Positions 1-8,236 are shown, counted from the stretch's first letter. The stretch is 64,000 bases of DNA from Algoriphagus aestuarii (GCA_017051695.1 JAFIDK010000007.1:248001-312000), one strand, 5' to 3'. Program-made: numbers and translations. Notes: a model not told the origin generated them from the letters alone.

Positions 1-209
1 GAGTAGGGTTGTTTTTAGTAATTTGGTTGATTTCATGTGTATGATATTAAATTTATATGGCTTTCAGGATGATTAATATTAGCGAACTTCCAAAATAATT
101 AAAATTTCAATGACTGTGTTTTATTCCAATAGGGAATACGTTTTAATTTTTTTAAAAGGCTTTATAAGAACGAAATAGGAGGAAAGTTGTTTGAGCAGAA
201 TACTGATTT

Positions 210-920
210 TCAATAGCTTGACCCAAATGAAACGTCATGGGTTTTACTGTCAAGCAATTTTCCGTTTTCACATTTCAATACTCGATAAGGGTATTTACGA
301 AGTAATTCATGGTTATGGGTTGCCATTAAGATGGAAGTTCCTTTTTTATTGATTTCCTGAAATAATTTGAAAATTCCATCAGCAACATCCGGATCCAAAT
401 TTCCTGTCGGTTCATCAGCCAAGAGAATGGACGGTTCATTTAAAAGCGCCCTTGCGATTACCACACGCTGTTGCTCTCCACCCGAAAGCTGATGGGGCAT
501 TTTACTTGCTGCATTATTCAGCCCGACAAGTAAAAGAACTTCAGCCATTCTGGCTTTGATTTTTGCAGAATCTTTCCATCCTGTCGCCTTCATGACAAAA
601 ATTAGATTTTCTGCCACCGTTCTGTCATTGAATAGCTGAAAGTCCTGAAATATGATTCCAATTTTTCTCCTTAAAAATGGTATTTCTTTGGTTTTGATCT
701 TGGTAAGATCAAAGCCGGCAATTTCTACCATCCCGCTTTTCAACTCCAAGTCCGCATAGAGCGTTTTGAGAAGCGAACTTTTGCCACTTCCTGTTCTTCC
801 TATCAGGAAAACAAACTCATGCTGCTCCACAGAGAAATCTACGTCCGTTAGAATAGGGTCAATTCCCTGGAAGATTGTGGCTTGGCTTACCTGTAAAACA
901 GGTTCGGTACTGAAATCCAT
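210..920 (-). CDS. ftsE: FtsE-like cell-division ABC transporter ATPase
   Basis: This 236-residue cytoplasmic ATPase subunit resembles FtsE, which works with the membrane protein FtsX to control peptidoglycan hydrolysis at the division site. Seen: a Walker A motif GRTGSGKS at residues 41-48, the Q-loop near 92, the ABC signature LSGGEQQR at 146-153 and Walker B ILLADEPTG at 166-174. The length is normal for FtsE. No ftsX lies beside it in this window, so the link to FtsX rests on family resemblance; LolD-type export ATPases are close relatives and cannot be fully excluded. Its start codon abuts the stop codon of the small gene upstream with no gap, so the two are probably co-transcribed. Confidence 0.85.
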   Translation of the reverse strand: MDFSTEPVLQVSQATIFQGIDPILTDVDFSVEQHEFVFLIGRTGSGKSSLLKTLYADLELKSGMVEIAGFDLTKIKTKEIPFLRRKIGIIFQDFQLFNDRTVAENLIFVMKATGWKDSAKIKARMAEVLLLVGLNNAASKMPHQLSGGEQQRVVIARALLNEPSILLADEPTGNLDPDVADGIFKLFQEINKKGTSILMATHNHELLRKYPYRVLKCENGKLLDSKTHDVSFGSSY

Positions 921-1124
921 TTAAAGATCTAATTTTTGTAATTTTCCAAAAGGCAACTCAAGAATCAGCGATTCCAATTCCTCTTCTTTTCCCTCCAGAC
1001 CAAATTTTTCAATATTTTTCAGAGGTCTATCTGCACGAAAATAAGCGACCAAAACGAAATTTTCATCTCGGATTTGGATGTAATCTGGAATTTTTGCTTT
1101 GCCTTTTACTTTGATGATATACAT
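921..1124 (-). CDS. small conserved protein of unknown function upstream of ftsE
   Basis: A 67-residue soluble protein without signal peptide or membrane segment. It is rich in charged residues (KGKAKIPDY near the start, EGKEEELESL near 45-54) and looks like one small alpha/beta domain. I recognise no family with certainty; short proteins of this type sit next to ftsE in related Bacteroidota, which is recollection rather than something visible here. The stop codon TAA at 921-923 directly abuts the ftsE start, which supports translation as one unit. The terminator at 1137-1164 separates it from the aldolase gene upstream, so any promoter must lie within the short gap after that terminator or be read-through. 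Confidence 0.65.
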   Translation of the reverse strand: MYIIKVKGKAKIPDYIQIRDENFVLVAYFRADRPLKNIEKFGLEGKEEELESLILELPFGKLQKLDL

Positions 1125-1136
1125 AGAGGGGAAATT

Positions 1137-1164
1137 AAAAAAAAGACCGACAATAGTCGGCCTT
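1137..1164 (-). terminator. intrinsic terminator after the aldolase gene
   Basis: On the minus strand a 9-bp stem (AAGGCCGAC paired with GTCGGTCTT, one G-U pair) with a TATT loop is followed by a run of T. It begins 7 bases after the aldolase stop codon. Confidence 0.85.
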
Positions 1165-1171
1165 CTTCAGT

Positions 1172-1831
1172 TTATTTTCCTGCCGCTTTAGCATGATCAG
1201 CCAGAAACTGTGCCAATCCTGAATCGGTCAGTGGGTGCTTTAATAATCCAGTGATGACTTTAAGAGGGCATGTCACTACATCTGCTCCAATCTCTGCACA
1301 TTTGATCAAATGCATGGTATGTCTTACGGAAGCTGCCAATACTTCTGTCTCATATCCATAGGTCTGATAGATATGAACAATTTGTTCGATAAGCTGAAGA
1401 CCGTCATAGGAAATGTCGTCAAGTCTACCAATAAATGGGGATAAGTAAGAGGCACCAGCTTTTGCAGCCAAAATCGCTTGGCCTGCGGAGAAAACCAATG
1501 TACAGTTAGTTCTTATTCCTTCACTATGGAAGTATTTAATTGCTTTGACACCATCTTTGATCATTGGGATTTTTACCACGATTTTGTCGTCGATTTTAGC
1601 TAGTTCTTTCCCCTCTTTGATCATTCCCTCAAAGTCCGTGGAAATTACCTCAGCACTTACTTTGTCATCTACGATATCGCAAATTGCTTTGTAATGTGCT
1701 CTTACGTTACTTTCTCCACTGATGCCTTCCTTTGCCATCAAAGAAGGATTTGTGGTAACTCCGTCCAATACGCCCAAATCATACGCTTCTCTGATTTCAT
1801 CCAGATTAGCAGTGTCGATAAAGAATTTCAT
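1172..1831 (-). CDS. fsa: fructose-6-phosphate aldolase / transaldolase-like protein
   Basis: A 219-residue TIM-barrel enzyme of the small transaldolase family (MipB/TalC, class I aldolases). Seen: the N-terminal [10 protein letters not shown] motif with Asp6, TTNPSL at 26-31, and KIPM with the presumed Schiff-base lysine at residue 87. The length of about 220 residues fits the small FSA/TalC-type family and not the roughly 320-residue classical transaldolases. Members act either as transaldolase in the pentose phosphate pathway or as fructose-6-phosphate aldolase, and sequence alone does not settle which; in Bacteroidota the transaldolase role is the usual assumption. It ends in its own terminator. 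Confidence 0.9.
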   Translation of the reverse strand: MKFFIDTANLDEIREAYDLGVLDGVTTNPSLMAKEGISGESNVRAHYKAICDIVDDKVSAEVISTDFEGMIKEGKELAKIDDKIVVKIPMIKDGVKAIKYFHSEGIRTNCTLVFSAGQAILAAKAGASYLSPFIGRLDDISYDGLQLIEQIVHIYQTYGYETEVLAASVRHTMHLIKCAEIGADVVTCPLKVITGLLKHPLTDSGLAQFLADHAKAAGK

Positions 1832-2008
1832 GTTTGATTTATTAAAATAGGTGTGAATTTGATTTTCTGCATCTTAGACTCCCATTTCAAAATGAAGGGG
1901 ATACAATGGCAGAAATCCAAGGTTAAATAGATTTAAATGCCTAGCAAAGTTAGAAGATTAATCAAGATTAGGAACTGGAATTAAGATGCCTTCACAAAAA
2001 AAATGGGC

Positions 2009-2104
2009 AAAAAAAGAAGCGGCATCGCACCGCTACAACCGCCTACCCTTGCTTCCTTCCGGACCTGGGGGATTCAGCAGGAGCTGGTCGTGCCGCTAGG
2101 CCAC
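2009..2104 (-). ncRNA. ffs: signal recognition particle RNA, small bacterial type (4.5S-like)
   Basis: On the minus strand the sequence holds the conserved SRP domain IV: CAGGTCCGGAAGGAAGCA, with the GGAA tetraloop and the asymmetric loop that bind Ffh. The outer helix is AGCGGCA (2091-2097) pairing with TGCCGCT (2018-2024), giving one long hairpin of about 90 nt. Seven T residues (2009-2015 as A on the plus strand) follow the helix and should end transcription. There is no Alu domain, as expected for Gram-negative bacteria. The exact 5' end is uncertain by a few bases. Confidence 0.95.
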
Positions 2105-2221
2105 AAAGGTAAGGAGAAAATATGCCTATACAATAATTTTCCTCCTAATTCCCGTTTAAATAGTTTTTGAGTCTGACTATGAGGAGTATTAATTTTTCGT
2201 TTCTCTCAAATCAGTCTACAA

Positions 2222-2452
2222 TCATTGGGTTTTTGCTAAAAGAAGTTGGAATTCCAAAGGACTGCAAGATTTGAATTCATCCACTTCCAAATCCTCAAAT
2301 ATCTCTTCATCAAATTCCATTTCAGTTCGTTCTACTTTACCATCAGGATGTAAAATCAGTTCAATACCTGTGTAGTCTTCAGGATTTACCTGAACCAACA
2401 CTTGATAATCATCAAAAACTCGTTTGAAATACTGGGCAATTGCCTTCGCCAT
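2222..2452 (-). CDS. conserved hypothetical protein, 76 aa
   Basis: A 76-residue acidic soluble protein (for example EMEFDEEIFEDLEVDEF in the second half) with no signal peptide or membrane segment. The ATG at 2450-2452 gives the start MAKAIAQYF. I do not recognise a named family; the mix of a basic N-terminus and a strongly acidic C-terminal half suggests a small partner protein, but this is only an impression. It lies 19 bases downstream of the secreted protein at 2472-3020 on the same strand and is probably in the same transcript. Confidence 0.65.
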   Translation of the reverse strand: MAKAIAQYFKRVFDDYQVLVQVNPEDYTGIELILHPDGKVERTEMEFDEEIFEDLEVDEFKSCSPLEFQLLLAKTQ

Positions 2453-2471
2453 AATCTTTTTTATTGCAAAA

Positions 2472-3020
2472 TTATTTATTTGTACTAACAGGGTAATAGG
2501 TGGAATACATAAATATTACATCAGAAGGAGGGCTTTGAGTCATTTTTATCCTTTCAAAGACGTAAAAAGCCTGGGCCAAAAAGTCCTTTTCATTGAAGGG
2601 GGAAACCGGAGAGATGGCATGATTCTCTACTTTAAAAATCGTTCCATAGGGTCCTATAATCTCGTATCCATTGGCATTTTTGTTTCTTTTGATTTTGTAG
2701 ACTTCTCCATCTTCAAACTCAAAACGGGCATTACCCCAGAAATAACTCCCTTTTCCTCTGGCAACTTGAAGATTGGTTTTATTATCCACTATCCGTGCTT
2801 TTCTGATATTTTCCATATCCCTATCGAAAAAAAGGTGAAACTCCTTGCCATCATAATCCAAGTCTGCAAATTTATAACCTTGGTCAATTTCCATCTTAGC
2901 GTCTGCCCCTTGGTCAGATTCGAAACTTACCTGGTACTTTGGAGTATTCCATTCTGCTTTATTTTGGGCAAATGCGCCTGTAGCGATAAAAAACACGCTG
3001 ATTATAAGGAGTCGTTTCAT
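2472..3020 (-). CDS. secreted protein of unknown function, 182 aa
   Basis: A 182-residue protein with a clear Sec signal peptide (MKRLLIISVFFIATGAFAQ, cleavage likely after the AFA-Q site at about residue 18). The mature part is rich in beta-prone and aromatic residues, with no metal or catalytic motif that I can name. It is most likely periplasmic or surface-associated. A 62-base stretch separates its start from the reading direction of the trp control region, so the two units are divergent. The function is unknown; a long open frame on the opposite strand has no support. Confidence 0.75.
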   Translation of the reverse strand: MKRLLIISVFFIATGAFAQNKAEWNTPKYQVSFESDQGADAKMEIDQGYKFADLDYDGKEFHLFFDRDMENIRKARIVDNKTNLQVARGKGSYFWGNARFEFEDGEVYKIKRNKNANGYEIIGPYGTIFKVENHAISPVSPFNEKDFLAQAFYVFERIKMTQSPPSDVIFMYSTYYPVSTNK

Positions 3021-3148
3021 GGATTTATTGTTTTATACAGATTTAATACGACTATATAATTTTTTAGTTCGGTGTAATTCAAATGGATAGAAGGAAGCGT
3101 AGGCTTGCTGAAATTCTATTTTTTTGCAAAAAAAAAATGATTGGATGC

Positions 3149-3178
3149 TTTGACCTTAATTTTCCCTTTCTAAATTTG
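3149..3178 (+). promoter_or_regulatory. promoter of the trp operon, Bacteroidota type
   Basis: TTTG at 3149-3152 is followed after 18 bases by TAAATTTG at 3171-3178. This fits the Bacteroidota sigma-factor consensus (TTTG about 19-21 bases before TAnnTTTG), with the -7 box a perfect match and the spacer one base short. Transcription would start at about 3183-3187, just before the leader peptide ATG at 3189. Confidence 0.75.
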
Positions 3179-3188
3179 TCCGAAACTT

Positions 3189-3266
3189 ATGAAAACAATA
3201 GCAGCAAAATACTGGTGGTGGCATCTGAAATCTTTCCAAGGGAAAGCTCAGAAAGCCCGTGCCTGA
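3189..3266 (+). CDS. trpL: trp operon leader peptide with three consecutive Trp codons
   Basis: A 25-codon open frame reads MKTIAAKYWWWHLKSFQGKA followed by QKARA and a TGA stop. Three TGG codons in a row sit at 3213-3221 (residues 9-11). Tryptophan is rare, so this run directly upstream of a terminator and trpE is the signature of ribosome-mediated attenuation. There is no Shine-Dalgarno site, and the predicted transcript start leaves only a few bases of 5' untranslated RNA, so translation may be close to leaderless. The frame is distinct from a longer 62-codon frame in another phase that overlaps it. The peptide is a regulatory device and probably has no function of its own. Confidence 0.88.
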   Translation: MKTIAAKYWWWHLKSFQGKAQKARA

Positions 3267-3320
3267 ATTGAATTGCACGAAATAGATAGGCTTGCTGGAT
3301 TTCCCAGTAAGCCTTTTTTT
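3232..3320 (+). promoter_or_regulatory. trp attenuator: competing antiterminator and terminator
   Basis: Three structures can form. Just after the Trp codons, CTTTCC (3232-3237) pairs with GGAAAG (3241-3246). CAG-A-AAGCC (3249-3257) can pair with GGCTT-G-CTG (3289-3297), an antiterminator that occupies the 5' arm of the terminator. The terminator is an 11-bp stem, AGGCTTGCTGG (3288-3298) with CCAGTAAGCCT (3304-3314), then TTTTTTT. A ribosome stalled at the Trp codons leaves 3249-3257 free, so the antiterminator forms; a ribosome at the stop codon (3264-3266) covers 3249-3257, so the terminator forms. The pairings are read from the sequence; the mechanism is inferred by analogy with the enterobacterial trp operon. 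Confidence 0.82.
3288..3320 (+). terminator. intrinsic terminator of the trp attenuator
   Basis: An 11-bp stem with one G-U pair, a five-base loop ATTTC, and seven T residues, ending 21 bases before the trpE start. Confidence 0.9.
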
Positions 3321-3341
3321 ATGATCAAAATCTTATAACTA

Positions 3342-4754
3342 ATGTCCAAGTCAAATTTTCAAATTGTCACCTCTTACAGAAAAAGGTTGGCAGATACGAT
3401 TACTCCCGTAAGTATATATCTGCAGATCAGAGACAGATTTGTCAACCCGATTCTATTGGAAAGCTCCGATTATCATGGACAGGAAAATAGTTTTTCCTAT
3501 ATCTGTTTTAATCCATTAGCGACATTTAGTTTCAATGCCGGAAAGGTGGAGGAAAAGCTGCCAAATGGTAGTCGGGTTGCTTATGAAGTTTCGAGCAACC
3601 AGAAATTGATGGACAGTTTGAGGGCATTTGGAAATAAATTTTCCCATGAGCCAAACCAATTTAAATTCAGTTCTAATGGACTTTTTGGTTATATCCAATA
3701 CGATTCGGTAGCATATTTTGAAGATATCCACCTGACTAATACCAAATCGGGGGATGTACCAATGCTCCAATATTCAGTATACCAAAACATCATCGTTGTG
3801 GACCATTATAAAAATGAGTTGCACATGTTTGAGCATCAGGTGTCTGGATTTGAATCAGAGGAGCAGATGGATGAAATTGAGATTCTCCTCAATAACAAGA
3901 ATATTCCTAGTTATACCTTCAAGAGAATTGGGGAAGAGACTTCCAATTACACCGATGAGGAATTTTTAAAAATCCTAAATCAGGGGAGAGAGCATTGCTT
4001 CAAAGGAGATGTGTTTCAAATCGTGCTTTCCAGGAGGTTTAAAACTGAGTTTAAAGGAGATGAATTCAATGTCTACAGGGCCCTTCGTTCGGTAAATCCT
4101 TCCCCTTATTTATTCTACTTTGATTATGGCTCATTTAAGGTGTTTGGAAGCTCGCCTGAAGCTCAGATAGTCGTAAAAAACAAAAAGGCAACCATTTATC
4201 CAATTGCCGGTACTTTCAGAAGAACAGGAAATGACCAAGAAGATGCGGTTTTGGCCCGCAAATTATACGATGATCCCAAAGAAAATTCTGAGCATGTCAT
4301 GCTAGTGGATTTGGCAAGAAATGACCTTTCTAGATCATCGGTTCATGTCAATGTAGAAGTATTTAAAGAGATCCAATATTATTCCCATGTAATCCATCTT
4401 GTTTCGAAAGTGACAGGTGAGTTACAGCCGGGTGCAAATCCCCTTCAATTGGTTGCAGATACATTCCCTGCAGGAACACTTTCCGGAGCACCAAAATATA
4501 GAGCAATGGAGCTAATTGATGAGCTAGAAAATTTGTCCCGGGAGTTTTATGGGGGTGCGATTGGCTATTTAGGGTTTAATGGGGATTTCAACCATGCCAT
4601 TTTGATTCGGTCTTTTGTTTCGGAAAACATCCAGTTAAGATTCCAGGCAGGAGCGGGAGTTGTTGCCAAATCTTCTATTCCTTCCGAATTGCAGGAAGTA
4701 TCCAATAAGTTGGAAGCATTAAGAGTAGCCTTAAGAGCGGCGGAGGCGATATAA
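3342..4754 (+). CDS. trpE: anthranilate synthase component I
   Basis: This 470-residue chorismate-using enzyme makes anthranilate from chorismate with ammonia supplied by TrpG, the first committed step of Trp synthesis. Seen: the LLESS motif at residues 38-42, the known feedback site for tryptophan in TrpE; the chorismate-binding core with SSPEAQ, GTFRRTGN and the long helix segment EHVMLVDLARNDLSR; and FPAGTLSGAPK and YGGAIGYLGF near the C-terminus. LLES and the clear trpG partner argue against the paralogues PabB and isochorismate synthase. It is the first structural gene after the attenuator. The enzyme should therefore be controlled twice, by feedback inhibition and by attenuation. Confidence 0.96.
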   Translation: MSKSNFQIVTSYRKRLADTITPVSIYLQIRDRFVNPILLESSDYHGQENSFSYICFNPLATFSFNAGKVEEKLPNGSRVAYEVSSNQKLMDSLRAFGNKFSHEPNQFKFSSNGLFGYIQYDSVAYFEDIHLTNTKSGDVPMLQYSVYQNIIVVDHYKNELHMFEHQVSGFESEEQMDEIEILLNNKNIPSYTFKRIGEETSNYTDEEFLKILNQGREHCFKGDVFQIVLSRRFKTEFKGDEFNVYRALRSVNPSPYLFYFDYGSFKVFGSSPEAQIVVKNKKATIYPIAGTFRRTGNDQEDAVLARKLYDDPKENSEHVMLVDLARNDLSRSSVHVNVEVFKEIQYYSHVIHLVSKVTGELQPGANPLQLVADTFPAGTLSGAPKYRAMELIDELENLSREFYGGAIGYLGFNGDFNHAILIRSFVSENIQLRFQAGAGVVAKSSIPSELQEVSNKLEALRVALRAAEAI

Positions 4755-4762
4755 GTTGAAAG

Positions 4763-5020
4763 GTTGGAAAGTCAGAAATTATCAGGTTTTTACACCTATT
4801 CGTTTTGCCTTGACTCATTGAAAGAATATTGCCAAATAAGAAATTCAGAGTCAATTGGCTCTCTTGGTGAAAGTTGGCAGAATTAGTAAGGAACATTATG
4901 AAACCCTGGAATCAGTGGATTTCACTTTCTGCCCAGATAAAGTCTTTAATAAATTACTTAGAAAATAAAAATAGTTAGGGTTTTCAACTTTGCCAACCTG
5001 GCACTTTTGAACTTTCCAAC
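4763..5020 (+). repeat. imperfect inverted-repeat element between trpE and trpG
   Basis: The 287-base gap between trpE and trpG has no plausible gene. Its ends are complementary: GTTGGAAAGT at 4763-4772 and ACTTTCCAAC at 5011-5020, with a second inner pair GTTGGCA (about 4873-4879) and TGCCAAC (about 4991-4997). It looks like a small palindromic mobile-type insertion inside the operon. Confidence 0.5.
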
Positions 5021-5041
5021 GGATTTAAATTAGAAATTAAG

Positions 5042-5611
5042 ATGAGAATTCTTGTCCTAGATAATTACGACTCCTTCACCTATAACCTTGTCTACATAGT
5101 CAGACAACTGGGTTATGGAGATCAGATGGATATTTTCCGTAATGATAAAATAAGTTTAGAAGAGGTAGCGAACTATGATAAAATCCTTCTGTCACCAGGG
5201 CCTGGAGTACCAGAGGAAGCTGGGATCATGCCTGAATTGATCAAAAAGTATGCGCACTCGAAATCCATTTTGGGTGTATGCCTTGGTCATCAGGCTATCG
5301 GAGAAGCTTTTGGAGGAAGTCTGATAAACCTTTCGGAGGTATTACATGGTGTGGCATCTGTAGTCAGAGTAGATCAGGACTTGCTTTTTAAAGAGGTTCC
5401 AGATACATTTAATATCGGTAGATATCATTCTTGGGTAATTGACGAATCCACCCTTTCGTCTGACCTAGAGGTGATTGCCCGGACTCCCGACCATCAAATC
5501 ATGGGCGTTAGACATAAGCAGTTTGATGTGAGAGGACTTCAGTTTCACCCGGAAAGCATTCTTACAGAAAATGGCGTGCAAATCATTCGAAACTGGCTGG
5601 AGAATGTCTAA
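5042..5611 (+). CDS. trpG: anthranilate synthase component II, glutamine amidotransferase
   Basis: A 189-residue class I glutamine amidotransferase that releases ammonia from glutamine for TrpE. Seen: the oxyanion segment SPGPGVPEEAG at 51-61, the nucleophile Cys80 in GVCLGHQ, and the rest of the triad His169 and Glu171 in QFHPES. The length is normal for a stand-alone TrpG; it is not fused to TrpD. In many bacteria the same subunit also serves PabB for p-aminobenzoate, and no second pabA-like gene is visible here, so a dual role is possible. It lies after a repeat-bearing gap and 30 bases before trpD. Confidence 0.95.
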   Translation: MRILVLDNYDSFTYNLVYIVRQLGYGDQMDIFRNDKISLEEVANYDKILLSPGPGVPEEAGIMPELIKKYAHSKSILGVCLGHQAIGEAFGGSLINLSEVLHGVASVVRVDQDLLFKEVPDTFNIGRYHSWVIDESTLSSDLEVIARTPDHQIMGVRHKQFDVRGLQFHPESILTENGVQIIRNWLENV

Positions 5612-5641
5612 TCATTCCTAAACCCTTAATCCAACCCAATC

Positions 5642-6652
5642 ATGAAAGAAATCTTAAATCACCTTATTGCTCATAAAACTCTAACCAAAGGAGAAGCGAA
5701 GGAAGTATTGAAAAATCTTGCCTTAGGCAATTACAATACGAGTCAGATTGCTGCATTTATGACAGTTTATTTGATGAGAAGTATTACCGTTGAGGAATTA
5801 TCTGGATTCAGAGAAGCTATGTTGGAACTCTGTGTTCCTGTAGAAATTGAGGAATATGATGCCATGGACCTTTGCGGAACAGGAGGAGATGGAAAAGATA
5901 CCTTCAATATTTCGACTTTGTCTTCCTTCATCGTGGCCGGAGCAGGTCAAAATGTAGCCAAGCATGGTAATTCGGGGGTTTCTTCCATTTGTGGTTCTTC
6001 TAATTTGCTAGCGTACTTCGGGTATCAATTTACAAGTGACATTGATAAGATTCGACGGAGCTTGGATGAGGTAGGAATTTGTTTTCTTCACGCACCTTTG
6101 TTTCACCCAGCGATGAAAAACGTGGCTCCGATCAGGAAAGAACTCGGTGTGAAAACTTTTTTCAACATGCTTGGACCAATGGTTAACCCCAGTTTCCCAA
6201 ATAAGCAATTGGTTGGAGTTTTCAGTCTCGAACTTGCTAGACTTTATGGATATCTCTATCAGAATATGGAGGGTCGCTTTTCTATCCTTCACGCACTGGA
6301 CGGATATGATGAAATCTCCTTGACAGGACCCTTTAAAATGATATCCAATACCGGTGAAAGAGTATTGAATCCAGAAAACATAGGCCTTTCTACCTTAAAA
6401 GCAGATTCTATTCTTGGAGGTGAAACTATCGAGAAATCAGCAAAAATTTTCGAAAATATCCTTAAAGGGAAAGGCACAAAAAGCCAAAATCAAGTAGTGT
6501 TGGCCAATTCAGCAGCTGCATTGGTAACTGCCCAAGAAGGATTGACTTTCCCTGATGCAATCGCAAAAGCTGAGGAGGTATTACTTTCAGGCAAGGCATT
6601 GGATGTTTTTGAAGGCCTGGTAAATCCTAAAACAACTGTTTCTTTAGCTTAA
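5642..6652 (+). CDS. trpD: anthranilate phosphoribosyltransferase
   Basis: A 336-residue enzyme that joins anthranilate to phosphoribosyl pyrophosphate. Seen: the small N-terminal helical domain, then the PRPP-binding glycine-rich loop GTGGDGKDTFNIST beginning at residue 79, KHGN near 109, and a second acidic PRPP/Mg2+ region HALDGYDEISLTG near 220. The size matches the usual 330-345 residues and there is no amidotransferase fusion. The next gene, trpC, starts 6 bases after its stop codon, indicating tight co-expression. Confidence 0.95.
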   Translation: MKEILNHLIAHKTLTKGEAKEVLKNLALGNYNTSQIAAFMTVYLMRSITVEELSGFREAMLELCVPVEIEEYDAMDLCGTGGDGKDTFNISTLSSFIVAGAGQNVAKHGNSGVSSICGSSNLLAYFGYQFTSDIDKIRRSLDEVGICFLHAPLFHPAMKNVAPIRKELGVKTFFNMLGPMVNPSFPNKQLVGVFSLELARLYGYLYQNMEGRFSILHALDGYDEISLTGPFKMISNTGERVLNPENIGLSTLKADSILGGETIEKSAKIFENILKGKGTKSQNQVVLANSAAALVTAQEGLTFPDAIAKAEEVLLSGKALDVFEGLVNPKTTVSLA

Positions 6653-6658
6653 AATCAC

Positions 6659-7480
6659 ATGAATATATTAGATAAAATTATTGCTCAAAAACACATTGAA
6701 GTCTCTGAAAGAAGCAGTTTGGTTCCTGTTAAACTCTTAGAAAAAAGCATCTTTTTTGAAGGGAAAGTAGTTTCCATGAAAAAATATGTGACAGATCAGG
6801 AAAAGTCTGGAATTATCTCAGAATTTAAAAGAAAATCACCTTCTAAAGGCCTCATCAATGGAGCTGCGTCAGTGGAAAGTGTCAGCATTGGATATATGCA
6901 GGCAGGGGCTTCGGCATTGTCGATTTTGACGGATACTGATTTCTTTGGTGGAGCCAATGAAGATCTGAAAACTGCTCGAAAATTCAATTATTGTCCGATA
7001 CTTCGGAAAGATTTTATAGTAGATGAATACCAAATTCTGGAGGCAAAATCTATTGGAGCAGATTGTATATTATTGATCGCTGCTGCTCTGGAGCCGAAAA
7101 GATTGAAAGAATTGGCTGCATTTGCTAAAAGTCTTGAGCTGGAAGTTTTGATGGAGGTGCATGATGGAGAGGAACTGGATCGTAGCCTTTGTGAGGACTT
7201 GGACTTGGTAGGTGTGAACAACAGAAACCTTAAGACCTTTGATGTTTCAGTAGACACTTCTTTGGAGTTAGTAGATCGGATTCCATCGGAATTTTTGAAA
7301 ATTTCTGAAAGTGGAATTTCAAAGCCAGAGACTTTGATGACTTTAAAAAAGGCTGGATTTGATGGTTTTTTGATTGGGGAAAATTTCATGAAATCATCCC
7401 GACCAGAGCAAGCCGCTTATAATTTCATCAAAGAATATAAAAAAATGCTGGCCAAAGAGACGGGATTGAAAAACGCCTGA
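6659..7480 (+). CDS. trpC: indole-3-glycerol phosphate synthase
   Basis: A 273-residue TIM-barrel enzyme that closes the indole ring. Seen: the family signature EFKRKSPSKG at residues 55-64, including the catalytic lysine of SEFKRKSPS, ILRKDFIVDEYQ around 115-126 with the general-acid lysine, GVNNRNLKTF near 184-193 and the phosphate-binding ISESGI near the C-terminus. It is a single-domain enzyme, not the TrpC-TrpF fusion of enterobacteria, and TrpF is encoded separately 90 bases downstream. Confidence 0.95.
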   Translation: MNILDKIIAQKHIEVSERSSLVPVKLLEKSIFFEGKVVSMKKYVTDQEKSGIISEFKRKSPSKGLINGAASVESVSIGYMQAGASALSILTDTDFFGGANEDLKTARKFNYCPILRKDFIVDEYQILEAKSIGADCILLIAAALEPKRLKELAAFAKSLELEVLMEVHDGEELDRSLCEDLDLVGVNNRNLKTFDVSVDTSLELVDRIPSEFLKISESGISKPETLMTLKKAGFDGFLIGENFMKSSRPEQAAYNFIKEYKKMLAKETGLKNA

Positions 7481-7570
7481 TGAAAATCAAACGTGAAAAG
7501 AATGTCTTTCAGTAGAATAAATATCAACCACGCGAGATTCGATCTGGCCATTAAAAACTGAAAAAATCAG

Positions 7571-8236
7571 ATGCAAATCAAAGTTTGTGGGATGACGGAG
7601 CCGGAAAATATCCGGGAATTGGAAGAAATTATTCAGCCAGATTGGATGGGCTTGATTTTTTATGATAAATCTCCTCGCTTTGTTTCTGGGGAAAAGTCAA
7701 GTGAGTTAGCTGAAATTAAACTTCCAAAAGTTGGTGTTTTCGTCAATGAAACTGTGGAAAATGTGCTGGCAAAAATAGAAGAGTTTAAGCTTGCTGCGGT
7801 GCAGCTGCATGGAAACGAAAGCCCTGCTTATGTCCGAGAACTCAAATTAAAAACTGATAAGAAGATTTGGAAAGTCGTATCGGTGGGAGATAGCATCAAT
7901 TGGGATATTTTGAGGGATTACGTGGGTTTGGTAGAGCGTTTTCTTTTTGATACGGCGACCAAAAACCACGGAGGGTCAGGAAGGAAATTTAACTGGCAAA
8001 TTTTAACTGGGTATCCTTTTGAAGTTCCATTTGTTCTCAGTGGAGGATTGGACGAGAATTCAGTGGAAGAATTGCTTCGCCTTGAAAAAGGAATTCCTCA
8101 ATTGACAGGAATTGATCTAAATTCAAAATTTGAGGATGTTCCAGGATTAAAAAATATAGATAAACTGAAGAGTTTTAAAAAAAGGCTGCTTGGTCAAAAT
8201 AATCAGGCAGCAACAGAAAACTATTATAAGAAATGA
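7571..8236 (+). CDS. trpF: phosphoribosylanthranilate isomerase
   Basis: A 221-residue TIM-barrel isomerase carrying out the Amadori rearrangement of phosphoribosylanthranilate. Seen: [11 protein letters not shown] at the N-terminus with the catalytic Cys6, the segment [12 protein letters not shown] near 28-39, the catalytic aspartate region [14 protein letters not shown] near 133-146, and the phosphate loop [10 protein letters not shown] near 157-166. The C-terminal tail overlaps the start of trpB by 4 bases (ATGA), which suggests translational coupling. The tail of about 15 polar residues beyond the barrel is slightly longer than usual. Confidence 0.95.
   Translation: MQIKVCGMTEPENIRELEEIIQPDWMGLIFYDKSPRFVSGEKSSELAEIKLPKVGVFVNETVENVLAKIEEFKLAAVQLHGNESPAYVRELKLKTDKKIWKVVSVGDSINWDILRDYVGLVERFLFDTATKNHGGSGRKFNWQILTGYPFEVPFVLSGGLDENSVEELLRLEKGIPQLTGIDLNSKFEDVPGLKNIDKLKSFKKRLLGQNNQAATENYYKK

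Noticed and set aside
2424-3059. A long plus-strand open frame (about 211 codons) opposite the secreted-protein gene at 2472-3020.
   Set aside because: It is antisense to a gene with a clear signal peptide, has no recognisable domain and spans two genes on the other strand.
3083-3271. A 62-codon plus-strand frame across the trp control region.
   Set aside because: It is in a different phase from the leader peptide, crosses the promoter and has no family-like features; the WWW leader explains the region better.
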